Assembly (NCBI GenBank): GCA_002480495.1 | Contig: DLCG01000004.1 | Location: 1-64,000 of the forward strand | From: Rhodobiaceae bacterium UBA7804 | Lineage (GTDB): Bacteria > Pseudomonadota > Alphaproteobacteria > Parvibaculales > Parvibaculaceae | DNA: 64,000 nucleotides | Direction: 5' to 3' | Shown here: positions 43,088-51,294 of the stretch, one piece after another | Numbering within the stretch: position 1 is the first letter of the stretch | Layout of the letters: each line of letters opens with the position of its first letter | Notes under the pieces: generated by a model | Database searches by the model: none | What the model saw: the letters and a program-made list of their open reading frames with translations, nothing else | What the model was told of the DNA's origin: nothing | Made by a program: the position numbers and the translations under genes

Positions 43088-44547
43088 TGAGCGGCAACAG
43101 GGTGAAGGTTGCAGGCGTTGAGGTTTCGACCGATCACTGGATCGGCGGCAAGCGCGTCGCCTCGAAGGAGAGATTTGCCGATTTCTCCCCGATCGACGGA
43201 TCGCATCTGGCCGATGTTTCGGCAGGCGGCAAGGCCGAGGCGGATGCTGCCGTCGAGGCAGCGCGGAAGGCCTTTCCCGCCTGGGCGGCGCTCGGGCCGA
43301 AAGGGCGGCTTCCCTATCTCAAGAAGTTCGCAGAAGGCATCAAGGCGCGTGTGAACGAGCTTGCCGCGGTCGAGACCATGGACAACGGTTCGCTGCTCAT
43401 GGGCAACGTCCATCGCGTCGTGCCGCGAGCGGCGCAGAATATCGAGTTCTTTGCCGACTGGGCCATGACGCTCGATGGGCATGTCATCGAGTCGCCGGAG
43501 GTCGTGAACCATGTGAAATACGACCCGGCGGGTGTCGCGGTCCTCATCACGCCGTGGAACGCGCCTCTTATGCTGACGACATGGAAAGTCGGCCCGGCGC
43601 TTGCCGCGGGTAACACCGTGGTCGTCAAGCCGCCGGAATGGGCGCCGCTGACCTGTTCTCTGATGGCTGACATCGCGCATGAGGCGGGGCTGCCGCCCGG
43701 CGTCCTGAATGTGGTGCAGGGCATCGGTGAAGTCGCGGGCGATGCGCTGGTGAACCATCCCGATATCGACCGCATCAGCTTCACCGGCTCGACCGACACG
43801 GCAAAGATCATCGGTCAGGCGGCGGCGCGGTCGATCACGCCCATGAGCGCCGAGCTTGGCGGCAAATCGCCCTTCATCGTCTGCGCCGATGCCGATCTCC
43901 AAGCGGCGGCGCAAACAGTCGCCGGGCAGTACATGAATGCCGGGCAGGTCTGCCTCGCGGGCACCCGCATCATGGTCGAGAAGAAGATCGAGGAACAATT
44001 TCTCGAGATGGTTCGCGGCGCAGCGAGTCACATGACCGTGGGCGATCCGCGCGACAAGGATACGCGCGTCGGGCCGCTCATTCACAAGGAGCATTTCGAG
44101 CGCGTAGCCGGTTTCGTCGAGCGGGCGAAGGCGGATGGCGCGGTGCCGCTCTGGGGCGGGGGACGCTCCAACTTCGGCGAACTCTATTTCGAGCCGACGC
44201 TTTTTGCCCATGTCACGCCGGAACTCGAGATCGCGCAGCGCGAGGTCTTCGGGCCGGTCCTCACCTGGCAGAGTTTCTCCTCCGACGACGAGGTTGTCGA
44301 GCTTGCCAACAACACGCGTTACGGGCTTGCGGGCACCTTGTTCAGCGGGAGCGAGAAACGCGCATTGGATATCGCCTCGCGTGTGACGGCGGGAACCGTG
44401 TGGGTCAATTGCTTCTTCGTCCGCGATCTGGCGGCGCCCTTTGGCGGTGCGAAGGATTCGGGGCTTGGCCGTGAGGGCGGCACCTGGAGCTTCGATTTTT
44501 ACACGGACATCAAGAACATATCGATCCGCAAGGGATCATTCGCCTGA
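43087..44547 (+). CDS. hpaE: Aldehyde dehydrogenase, probable 5-carboxymethyl-2-hydroxymuconate semialdehyde dehydrogenase
   Basis: A 486-residue ALDH. NAD-binding ITPWNAPLMLTTWKVGPALA and FTGSTDTAKIIGQAA, the general base Glu in AELGGKSPFIV, and the catalytic Cys in MNAGQVCLAGTRIMV are all present, as is GPVLTWQSFSSDDE. In the homoprotocatechuate pathway this step oxidises the ring-fission semialdehyde. The ATG overlaps the hpaB stop as TGATG; a GTG one codon earlier is possible. The context, directly between hpaB and the extradiol dioxygenase, supports the HpaE assignment over a general aldehyde dehydrogenase. Confidence 0.88.
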   Translation: MSGNRVKVAGVEVSTDHWIGGKRVASKERFADFSPIDGSHLADVSAGGKAEADAAVEAARKAFPAWAALGPKGRLPYLKKFAEGIKARVNELAAVETMDNGSLLMGNVHRVVPRAAQNIEFFADWAMTLDGHVIESPEVVNHVKYDPAGVAVLITPWNAPLMLTTWKVGPALAAGNTVVVKPPEWAPLTCSLMADIAHEAGLPPGVLNVVQGIGEVAGDALVNHPDIDRISFTGSTDTAKIIGQAAARSITPMSAELGGKSPFIVCADADLQAAAQTVAGQYMNAGQVCLAGTRIMVEKKIEEQFLEMVRGAASHMTVGDPRDKDTRVGPLIHKEHFERVAGFVERAKADGAVPLWGGGRSNFGELYFEPTLFAHVTPELEIAQREVFGPVLTWQSFSSDDEVVELANNTRYGLAGTLFSGSEKRALDIASRVTAGTVWVNCFFVRDLAAPFGGAKDSGLGREGGTWSFDFYTDIKNISIRKGSFA

Positions 44548-44558
44548 GGGAGGAAATC

Positions 44559-45464
44559 ATGGCGGCGGAAGTTACGGAACTGGGCTATGTCACGCTCGGC
44601 GTCAGCAATCTTGCTGCGTGGGAGGAATATGCTTCGCAGGTTCTGGGCCTTGAGGTCCGGCCGGGCGAGGATGAAAAAACCCGCTATCTGCGGATGGACT
44701 ACTGGCACCACAGGATCAAGCTCGTCGAGAATCCGGCGGATGATCTTCTTGTCATGGGGCTGCGCCTCGCGGGTGTGCTGGAGTTCCGCGAAATGGCGGA
44801 CCGCCTCAAGGCCGCGGGAGTCGATGTCAGGATCGGCAGTCGGGAGGAGGCCGAAGCACGTCATGTGCTTGAGGTCATGTTCGTGACCGACCCGAACGGC
44901 TTTGCCATTGAGCTCTTCCATGGTCCGCTCGTCCAGTACGACCTTCCCTTCCATCCCGGAAGAAGGATGCATGGCGGATTCAAGACGGCGGGCGGCGGCT
45001 TCGGTCACATGATGCTGAACCGGCGCGCCGGTTTCGAGGAACTGCACGCTTTTTATTCGTTGCTCGGCATGCGGGGCGGCATCGAATACAAGATCGCGAT
45101 TCCGGGAATGCCGGAGAATGTCGAGCTGATGTTCCTTCATTGCAATACGCGGCAGCACACTCTCGCATTTGGTGAGCCGTCCGAGAAGACGGTCAATCAC
45201 CTGATGTTCGAAGTGGAACGGCTTGAGGATGTCGGGCTCACACATGATCTCGTGCGCCTGGCGCAATTGCCCGTGATCATCGAGCCGGGTAGCCACTCCA
45301 ACGATCATAATTTTTCCTTCTATTTCAAGAATCCCTCCGGCTTCATGAACGAGATCGGATGGGGTGGCCGGGCACCGACGGGGCAGTCGGAATATTACCA
45401 GCGCGACGCCTATGGCCATTCGCCGATATTCGAGAACATGAAGGGATTCATGGTGCCGGCCTGA
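44559..45464 (+). CDS. Type I (VOC) extradiol catechol dioxygenase
   Basis: A 301-residue two-domain vicinal-oxygen-chelate protein similar to BphC/HsaC enzymes. Iron ligands are likely the His in GGFGHMMLN (near 149), the His in TVNHLMFEVERL (near 212) and the Glu in GFMNEIGWGG (near 263). It cleaves a catechol next to the hydroxyls. It occupies the place of HpaD but is not of the LigB-type family of the classical E. coli HpaD, so the substrate may be homoprotocatechuate or a larger catechol. It starts 11 bp after hpaE, with GGGAGG upstream, and is part of the same operon. Confidence 0.88.
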   Translation: MAAEVTELGYVTLGVSNLAAWEEYASQVLGLEVRPGEDEKTRYLRMDYWHHRIKLVENPADDLLVMGLRLAGVLEFREMADRLKAAGVDVRIGSREEAEARHVLEVMFVTDPNGFAIELFHGPLVQYDLPFHPGRRMHGGFKTAGGGFGHMMLNRRAGFEELHAFYSLLGMRGGIEYKIAIPGMPENVELMFLHCNTRQHTLAFGEPSEKTVNHLMFEVERLEDVGLTHDLVRLAQLPVIIEPGSHSNDHNFSFYFKNPSGFMNEIGWGGRAPTGQSEYYQRDAYGHSPIFENMKGFMVPA

Positions 45465-45499
45465 AGGTCCGTATCGGGATAATAAGGGGAGAAAAATCA

Positions 45500-46333
45500 A
45501 TGTCCGTTCTGGAAGGCCCGCGCGAAGAGTGGCGGCGCATCCTGCATCAGGGAACGCCGGTCTGGGTGAGGCCGGAGGAGGGCGGCAAGCTCCGCCTCGG
45601 AGACGGGCGGACGGTGGAGGAAGCGAACGCAACCTATCTGCCGCCTTGCGATCTGACCAAGATCATCTGCATTCACCTGAACTACGACTCGCGGCGCGTC
45701 GAGTTCAAGGCGCCGCCGCTGGTCACGCCGACATACTTTCAGAAGCCACTGACGACGCTGAACTCGCATCGCGGCTTCCTGAATCGCCCGGCGGATTGCC
45801 AGTACCTCAACTATGAGGGCGAAATCGCGGCCATCGTCGGCAAGCCGATGCGGAATGTGGCACCCGAAGATGTTTGGGACCATCTGGCGGGTTTCGCCCC
45901 GGCAAACGATGTCGGCGCGCAGGATTTCCGCGACACGGACGCTGGCTCAATGTTGCGCGTGAAGGGGCAGGACGGGTTCTGTCCGGTCGGTCCCGGTATC
46001 GTGCGCGGCGTCGATATCCGCAAGGAAAGCGTGCGCACCTATATCAACGGCAAGGTTGTGCAGGACGGACCGGTCAGCGAGATGACCTTCCCGATCGACT
46101 ACATATTTGCGGACCTTTCGCGCCATATCACTTTTCTGCCGGGCGATATCGTGCTGACGGGCACGCCCGCCAATTCGAGGCCCATGAATATCGGGGATGT
46201 CGTCGAGGTCGAGGTGACGGGTGTCGGACGGATCTCGAACACCGTGCAGGAAGCACCGGCGCCAGCCCACAAGGTCGGTCATCAGCCGACCGACAGCGAT
46301 GCGGTTCGCCGCGTGGCGCTGGGTCAATTCTAG
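45500..46333 (+). CDS. hpaG: Fumarylacetoacetate hydrolase-family isomerase/decarboxylase
   Basis: A 277-residue FAH-fold protein: KIICIHLNYDSRR, PTYFQKPLTTLNSH, LNYEGEIAAIVGKPM with metal-binding Glu residues, NDVGAQDFRDTD, and GDIVLTGTPANSRPMNIGD. It is a single-domain HpaG-type protein, unlike the duplicated E. coli HpaG, and probably decarboxylates or isomerises the ring-fission acid. The ATG at 45500 follows AAGGGGAGA; a longer frame would overlap the dioxygenase gene. It is the last gene of the operon, before the hairpin at 46372-46398. Confidence 0.87.
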   Translation: MSVLEGPREEWRRILHQGTPVWVRPEEGGKLRLGDGRTVEEANATYLPPCDLTKIICIHLNYDSRRVEFKAPPLVTPTYFQKPLTTLNSHRGFLNRPADCQYLNYEGEIAAIVGKPMRNVAPEDVWDHLAGFAPANDVGAQDFRDTDAGSMLRVKGQDGFCPVGPGIVRGVDIRKESVRTYINGKVVQDGPVSEMTFPIDYIFADLSRHITFLPGDIVLTGTPANSRPMNIGDVVEVEVTGVGRISNTVQEAPAPAHKVGHQPTDSDAVRRVALGQF

Positions 46334-46371
46334 CACGGAACCCCGGTCAAGCTGACGGGTTGCCCTAACGT

Positions 46372-46398
46372 CACGCGCGGCATTGTCTGCCGCGCGTG
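46372..46398 (+). terminator. Strong hairpin after hpaG, possible terminator
   Basis: CACGCGCGGCA-TTGTC-TGCCGCGCGTG is a perfect 11-bp stem with a five-base loop, 38 bp after the hpaG stop. There is only a weak T-rich tail, so it may be a pause or Rho-assisted site. Confidence 0.65.
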
Positions 46399-46513
46399 CG
46401 CTTTCTGACGTGCGTTCGCCAAAACCGGAAAATCCTGTGCTATAGGCTTTGCCATGAGACGCGCGGAAATTTCGCTGCGCGACGGCAAGAGGAGAGGCGC
46501 AAGCCGGAGAGAT

Positions 46514-47686
46514 ATGGCAGAGGCAGTACCGGGCAGGGCGGAAGCGATTGCCGCGAAGGTTGAGGATTTCGTGCGCAACGTAGTGGCGCCCTATGAGCGC
46601 GATCCGCGTTGCACCGCTCACGGGCCGACTGAAGAACTCGTCACCGAACTGCGCGCAAAGGCGCGCGAGGCTGGCGTGATGACACCGCATATTCTGGCGG
46701 ACGGCAGCCATCTCACTCAGCGCGAGACGGCACTGGTATTGAGGAAGAGCGGTCTCTCGCCCCTGGGACCCGTGGCCTGCAACACGGGCGCGCCGGACGA
46801 GGGAAACATGTACCTCCTCGGCAAGATCGGCAACCCGGAAATCAGGGAGCGTTTTCTGAAGCAGCTCGTCTCGGGCGAGGCGCGCTCCGCCTTCTTCATG
46901 ACGGAACCGGCAAGCGAGGGCGGCGCAGGGTCCGACCCATCGATGATGAAGACGACCTGCCACAGGGACGGCAATCACTGGGTCATCAATGGACGCAAGG
47001 CATTCATCACCGGCGCGGAGGGCGCGAAGGTCGGCATTGTCATGGCCAAGAGCGACGAGGGTGCCTGCATGTTCCTTGTGGATCTGCCGAATCCCTCGAT
47101 CCGCATCGAGCGCGTGCTGGACACCATCGACAATTCGATGCCCGGCGGACATGCCGTCGTCATGATCGACAATCTGCGCCTCCCCGCGGATCAGATGCTG
47201 GGGGAGAGCGGAGAAGGCTTCAAATATGCGCAGATCAGGCTCAGTCCCGCACGGCTCTCCCATTGCATGCGGTGGCTCGGCTGTTGCACGCGCGCGAACG
47301 AGATTGCGACGGATTATGCGAACCGCCGTCAAGCCTTCGGCAAGCCGCTGATCGATCATGAGGGTGTCGGCTTCATGCTGGCCGAGAATCTGATTGATCT
47401 GAAACAGGCCGAACTCATGATCGACTGGTGCGCCGATGTCCTCGATACGGGCTCGCTTGGAACCGCCGAAAGTTCCATGACCAAGGTGGCGGTGTCCGAG
47501 GCCTTGATGCGGATCGCCGACCGGTGCGTGCAGGTCATGGGCGGCACGGGCGTTTCGGGAGATACGATCGTCGAACAGATATTCCGCGAGGTGCGGGCTT
47601 TCCGTATCTATGACGGTCCGACCGAAGTCCACAAATGGTCGCTCGCTAAGAAGATCAAGCGCGACTGGGCGGGCAAGTCGCACTGA
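46514..47686 (+). CDS. Acyl-CoA dehydrogenase family protein
   Basis: A 390-residue acyl-CoA dehydrogenase. FFMTEPASEGGAGSDPSMM is the flavin/substrate signature; NRRQAFGKPLIDHEGVGFML, RCVQVMGGTGVSGDTIVEQI and FREVRAFRIYDGPTEVHKWS are typical of the C-terminal half. It oxidises an acyl-CoA to the enoyl-CoA. I start at ATG 46514, preceded by GGAGAG; an ATG at 46454 would add a 20-residue basic leader. It is separated from hpaG by a hairpin, so it is probably transcribed on its own. The substrate is unknown. It converges on the TetR gene at 47707. Confidence 0.87.
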   Translation: MAEAVPGRAEAIAAKVEDFVRNVVAPYERDPRCTAHGPTEELVTELRAKAREAGVMTPHILADGSHLTQRETALVLRKSGLSPLGPVACNTGAPDEGNMYLLGKIGNPEIRERFLKQLVSGEARSAFFMTEPASEGGAGSDPSMMKTTCHRDGNHWVINGRKAFITGAEGAKVGIVMAKSDEGACMFLVDLPNPSIRIERVLDTIDNSMPGGHAVVMIDNLRLPADQMLGESGEGFKYAQIRLSPARLSHCMRWLGCCTRANEIATDYANRRQAFGKPLIDHEGVGFMLAENLIDLKQAELMIDWCADVLDTGSLGTAESSMTKVAVSEALMRIADRCVQVMGGTGVSGDTIVEQIFREVRAFRIYDGPTEVHKWSLAKKIKRDWAGKSH

Positions 47687-47706
47687 GCACCGCCCAGCTT
47701 GCGGCG

Positions 47707-48333
47707 TCAATGCGGAAACATGACCTCGATCAGCCGCTCTGCCTGAGCGACCAGACGATCGATCGTGTAGACCCGCGGCTTGGTGAGGCGCAGATGGACG
47801 AGCTCCTGCGAGACCGCGAGGAGCATCCGGACGGCGAGCTCCGGGTCCGGGTTCGCAAAGTTCGATGAATTGACGCCCGCTTCCCGGAGGGCCGTCGCGA
47901 GATACTCCTGCGTCAGATCGCGGGCCTGTTCGAGGCGCTCGTAGAGCTCCGGCGGGCCGCCATGGCTCGGCATCAGCAACATGCGCCAGGTGGCGGGGGA
48001 GGCGTCGACTGCCTCCAGAACGCCGGCAACCCCCGCGCCATAGCGCGACTGGCCTTTCCTCGGCGGGCGTTTTGCGGCCTCTGCAAAGTCCCGAGCGGCG
48101 CGCGTATATTCGCGGTCGACCATCGCGACGAGAAGGCCCGAAAGATTGCCGAACTGCTGGTAGATCAGGGTGCGCGTGATTCCGCAGGCCTCGGCCACGC
48201 GGTCCAGCGTAACGGCGTGAAATCCCTCGGCATTCGCAATGTCCCGCGCGGCATCCATGATCTGTTCGCGGCGCTTTTCCACGGTCATCCGGCGGCGCGG
48301 CGTTCCCCGATTTTTTGCGGCGGACGAATTCAT
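47707..48333 (-). CDS. TetR-family regulator
   Basis: A 208-residue TetR-type protein with HTH VTLDRVAEACGITRTLIYQQFG (near residues 41-62). The rest is helical, with SRYGAGVAGVLEAVDASPATW at the start of the ligand domain. I use ATG 48333, preceded by GGGAG; an ATG four codons earlier would itself contain that site. It is divergent from the MpaB-like oxygenase gene, and a perfect palindrome lies between the two starts. It most likely represses that gene and itself. Confidence 0.86.
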   Translation of the reverse strand: MNSSAAKNRGTPRRRMTVEKRREQIMDAARDIANAEGFHAVTLDRVAEACGITRTLIYQQFGNLSGLLVAMVDREYTRAARDFAEAAKRPPRKGQSRYGAGVAGVLEAVDASPATWRMLLMPSHGGPPELYERLEQARDLTQEYLATALREAGVNSSNFANPDPELAVRMLLAVSQELVHLRLTKPRVYTIDRLVAQAERLIEVMFPH

Positions 48334-48374
48334 GCTTGCTCCCATTATGGCCTCGAGTATAACTTACAAAATAT

Positions 48375-48393
48375 AACTTATGAATCGTAAGTT
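48375..48393. promoter_or_regulatory. Palindromic operator between TetR and MpaB-like genes
   Basis: AACTTA-TGAATCG-TAAGTT is a perfect 6-bp-arm palindrome, 12 bp before the oxygenase start. TATAACTTA also occurs at 48358-48366 and 48372-48380, so the TetR protein may bind tandem sites covering both promoters. Confidence 0.6.
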
Positions 48394-48405
48394 TTGGAGG
48401 AGAGC

Positions 48406-49755
48406 ATGGAAAGTCTGGCAGCCCTCGAGGCGCGGGTAGCGGCACAGCGAGAACGCTTGCCCCAGATGTATGGCAAGGTGGATTTCTCGATCACGCCGGA
48501 ACGCTTTGCGGGCGAGCTTGACAACAAGAGCATGCAGCTCAATGAGGGCGACCGCGCCGCGCGAGAGCGGCTTCTCTCCAATCCTGAAACGGTTGCGCGT
48601 GCGCGCGCCTATACGATGCTGGGCGACGCCACTGCAGATGCCTATGCGGCGCTGATGCCCGAGTACGGATTTCGTCCGCTCGTCTCCATGTTGACGCAAG
48701 CCTGCGACAAGGGCGTGGAGAACGTGCCCGACGCACCGCCGGAACTGATCGCCTTCATTCGCGAGATGGAAGCGACGCCGGACTGGATCGACATGAGCCT
48801 GATCGAGGAAGGCGCACGGGTAAGCCGCAACCCGACGGCAAACCTCGCGCCCTTCGTCGTGCGCGGCGCATTCGTCGCGACCTTCCTCAACAAGTACTCC
48901 GCGTTGCCTATGGCGCTGACGGGTACACTCTCCCATGAGACGGCGGTCCGCCGCATCAAGGAAACAGCGAGCTTCTTCACCACGACCTCGCTTCCCGGCG
49001 CGCTCAACCGCTTCGGCACCGGCTTCAAGGCGGCGGCGATGGTGCGCCTGATGCACTCCATGGTGCGCTTCAACATTCTTCGAAGCGGGCGCACATGGGA
49101 CGTGAACACTTTCGGCATTCCCGTTCCGCAGGTGGACCAGATGCCGGCGGGAACGATTGCCGTGTTTCTGCTTGCCTTCAAGCTGATGCGCGAAGGGCGC
49201 ACGGAGTTCACGCCCGCCGAGCGCGCTTTCGTGGAGTTCAACCGCTATCGCTGCTGGCTGCTCGGACTGCCGGAAGAACTGCTGCCGACCACGCCGCAAG
49301 GTATCTACGACGCGATGGTCGTCTACTCCGGAACGCTCAGGGACGGCTATGACGACGAGACCTGCGGAGCGCTGGTGCGCGCGACGATGGCGGCCTATTT
49401 CCCGTCGGACAAGTCGATTAAGAGCAGGATCTTCAATGCGCTGGAGCGGGCCTTCGCGCGCGTCTATTTCAATCGCGCCTTCCTGCGCGGCGACAAGACG
49501 GGCAAGGCGAAGATGATGGGCGTCGAACTCCGTCCCTACGACATGCCGCTCTTTATCGCGCTCGGCCTTTTCATCTTCGGCCGCGAGAAGCTCTATTCGC
49601 TGGCGCTGCGCGTTCCCGGACTGCGCGATGCCACGGACAGACGGCTCATCCGAAAGATCGACAAGCTGCTTATCGAGTATGGTCACGCGGAGTACACCAC
49701 GGACGCCTCGAAATATCATGACGAGACGATCCAGCAGCACGCCAAGGCAGCCTGA
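48406..49755 (+). CDS. MpaB/latex-clearing-type oxygenase (DUF2236 family)
   Basis: A 449-residue protein of the MpaB/rubber-oxygenase catalytic family. Suggestive segments are TGTLSHETAVRRIKETASFF, MHSMVRFNILRSGRTWDV and FRPLVSMLTQACDKG. Family members are haem-dependent oxygenases, but the substrate here is unknown. The ATG at 48406 follows GGAGG; a TTG at 48394 would overlap that site. Residues near 390-410 are hydrophobic (MPLFIALGLFIFG) and may associate with the membrane. It is divergent from a TetR gene and converges on queF. Confidence 0.78.
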   Translation: MESLAALEARVAAQRERLPQMYGKVDFSITPERFAGELDNKSMQLNEGDRAARERLLSNPETVARARAYTMLGDATADAYAALMPEYGFRPLVSMLTQACDKGVENVPDAPPELIAFIREMEATPDWIDMSLIEEGARVSRNPTANLAPFVVRGAFVATFLNKYSALPMALTGTLSHETAVRRIKETASFFTTTSLPGALNRFGTGFKAAAMVRLMHSMVRFNILRSGRTWDVNTFGIPVPQVDQMPAGTIAVFLLAFKLMREGRTEFTPAERAFVEFNRYRCWLLGLPEELLPTTPQGIYDAMVVYSGTLRDGYDDETCGALVRATMAAYFPSDKSIKSRIFNALERAFARVYFNRAFLRGDKTGKAKMMGVELRPYDMPLFIALGLFIFGREKLYSLALRVPGLRDATDRRLIRKIDKLLIEYGHAEYTTDASKYHDETIQQHAKAA

Positions 49756-49800
49756 GGATCAGGCGGCGACGGGGAAAATGAAATTCGATTTCGCGCGCCG

Positions 49801-50277
49801 TCAGCCCCGCCCGCGATAGGATGCAACGCCTTGATCGGGTGCCCAGACGCCTGCGGGAAGCTTGCCCTTCTGCCAGAACACGTCGATGGGGATGCCGCCG
49901 CGCGGATACCAGTAGCCGCCGATCCTGATCCATTTCGGGGCGAGCAGGGAAGCGAGACGTTTGCCTATCGCAACGGTGCAGTCCTCGTGGAAGGCGCCGT
50001 GATTGCGGAAGGACTGGAGATAGAGCTTCAGCGACTTGGATTCGACCAGCCACTTGCCCGGAACGTAGTCGATAACGAGATGCGCGAAATCGGGCTGGCC
50101 GGTTACCGGACAGATCGAGGTGAATTCAGGCACGGTGAAGCGCGCGACATAATTCGTGTCCGCATGGGGATTTGGCACGCGTTCGAGTTTTGCTTCCTCG
50201 GGCGAGGCTGGAACGGGCGTCGCCGTTCCAAGCTGCGTGAGATTCCCTGCGCCGGGCTTCTTCGGTGATTTCGCCAT
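49801..50277 (-). CDS. queF: NADPH-dependent 7-cyano-7-deazaguanine reductase QueF
   Basis: A 158-residue unimodular QueF. The catalytic Cys is in FTSICPVTGQPDFAHL and the second signature is ESKSLKLYLQSFRNHGAFHE, with ISI-type PKWIRIGGYWYPRGGIPID. It reduces preQ0 to preQ1, the last free-base step of queuosine synthesis. The ATG at 50277 follows GGAAGG; longer in-frame readings overlap queD. It is the last gene of the queC-queE-queD-queF operon, 13 bp after queD. Confidence 0.93.
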   Translation of the reverse strand: MAKSPKKPGAGNLTQLGTATPVPASPEEAKLERVPNPHADTNYVARFTVPEFTSICPVTGQPDFAHLVIDYVPGKWLVESKSLKLYLQSFRNHGAFHEDCTVAIGKRLASLLAPKWIRIGGYWYPRGGIPIDVFWQKGKLPAGVWAPDQGVASYRGRG

Positions 50278-50290
50278 TTCTGACCTTCCC

Positions 50291-50659
50291 TTAATCGGCA
50301 TCCGGTCCGTCATAAACGCAGCCTTCGCGGCAGGAGGCGCGATGGACCTCGACGCGGGCGATTTCCGGCAGCGGTTTTTCAAGCTCGCGCCAGATCCACG
50401 CGGCGATATGTTCGAGCGTCGGAAGTTCGAGTCCTTCGACCTCATTCAGGAGGTGGTGGTCGAGCTTCTCCCGCACGGCCATGACCTCGCGCTCCAGATC
50501 CTCGAAATGACGAACGAGGCCGGTCGCGGCGGCAGGTTTCCCCGCGAGCCAGACGACGACACGGAACGAATGCCCATGCATCCGACGGTTGGGATGGCCT
50601 TCTTCCGCATAGGGAAGAAAATGCGCCGCATCGAAAAAGAACTCTTTGTAGATTCGCAT
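50291..50659 (-). CDS. queD: 6-carboxy-5,6,7,8-tetrahydropterin synthase QueD
   Basis: A 122-residue member of the PTPS family. FFFDAAHFLPYAEEGHPN and RRMHGHSFRVVVWL carry the three zinc-binding histidines, LDHHLLNEVEGLELPTLEH the catalytic region, and VEVHRASCREGCVY the end. It converts dihydroneopterin triphosphate to carboxytetrahydropterin. The ATG shares a base with the queE stop (TGATG). Length is typical. Any longer frame would lie inside queE. Confidence 0.93.
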   Translation of the reverse strand: MRIYKEFFFDAAHFLPYAEEGHPNRRMHGHSFRVVVWLAGKPAAATGLVRHFEDLEREVMAVREKLDHHLLNEVEGLELPTLEHIAAWIWRELEKPLPEIARVEVHRASCREGCVYDGPDAD

Positions 50660-51291
50660 CAGGGTATACCGATCAGCTTGTGCGTCTGGAGGCTGAGCCG
50701 CCATTTGGGGTGAGCAAGGCAATATGCCGTTGCCGCGCGTGTATTCTTCTCCACTTCCGCGCCGTCCATCGGCTGCAGATAAAAGTGCCGGAAGTCCAGG
50801 TCCTCGAAGCGTTCCGGCTGTGCCTTTTGTTGCGGGTAGACGAGCTTCAGTTCGTCGCCCCGGGTCTGCTTGAGTTCCGCGCCTGCCTTGGGGCTGACGC
50901 AAATCCAGTCGATGCCATCGGGCGCTGCGATGGTGCCATTGGTCTCCACCGCGATTTCGAAACCTTTGGCATGAAGCGCGGCAATAAGCGCCGCGTCCAA
51001 TTGCAGCAACGGTTCGCCGCCGGTGCAGACGACGAAACGGTCATGGGCCGCGCCGCTCGCCCAGGCTTCTTCTACCGCATCCGCCAGGGCTTCGGCAGTT
51101 GCGAATTTGCCGCCGCCTTCGCCGTCCGTGCCTACGAAATCCGTGTCGCAGAAGGTGCATACGGCGCTGGCGCGATCCTGCTCGCGCCCCGTCCAGAGAT
51201 TGCAGCCGGAAAAACGGCAGAAAACGGCTGGACGTCCAGCGTTCGCGCCTTCCCCCTGCAATGTGTAGAAGAGTTCCTTCACCGAATACAT
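50659..51291 (-). CDS. queE: 7-carboxy-7-deazaguanine synthase QueE (radical SAM)
   Basis: A 210-residue QueE. The radical-SAM cluster is modified as usual for this family: FSGCNLWTGREQDRASAVCTFCDTDFVG spans C..C..C with an insertion; VVCTGGEPLLQ is the SAM-binding motif and VETNGTIAAPDGIDW the substrate region. It rearranges carboxytetrahydropterin to 7-carboxy-7-deazaguanine. It starts a few bases after queC and overlaps queD by one base. Confidence 0.93.
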   Translation of the reverse strand: MYSVKELFYTLQGEGANAGRPAVFCRFSGCNLWTGREQDRASAVCTFCDTDFVGTDGEGGGKFATAEALADAVEEAWASGAAHDRFVVCTGGEPLLQLDAALIAALHAKGFEIAVETNGTIAAPDGIDWICVSPKAGAELKQTRGDELKLVYPQQKAQPERFEDLDFRHFYLQPMDGAEVEKNTRAATAYCLAHPKWRLSLQTHKLIGIP

Positions 51292-51294
51292 GGG

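Noticed and set aside
45947..48445. 832-residue minus-strand frame
   Set aside because: It runs opposite hpaG and the acyl-CoA dehydrogenase gene and through the TetR gene in another frame; composition is typical of a GC-rich shadow.
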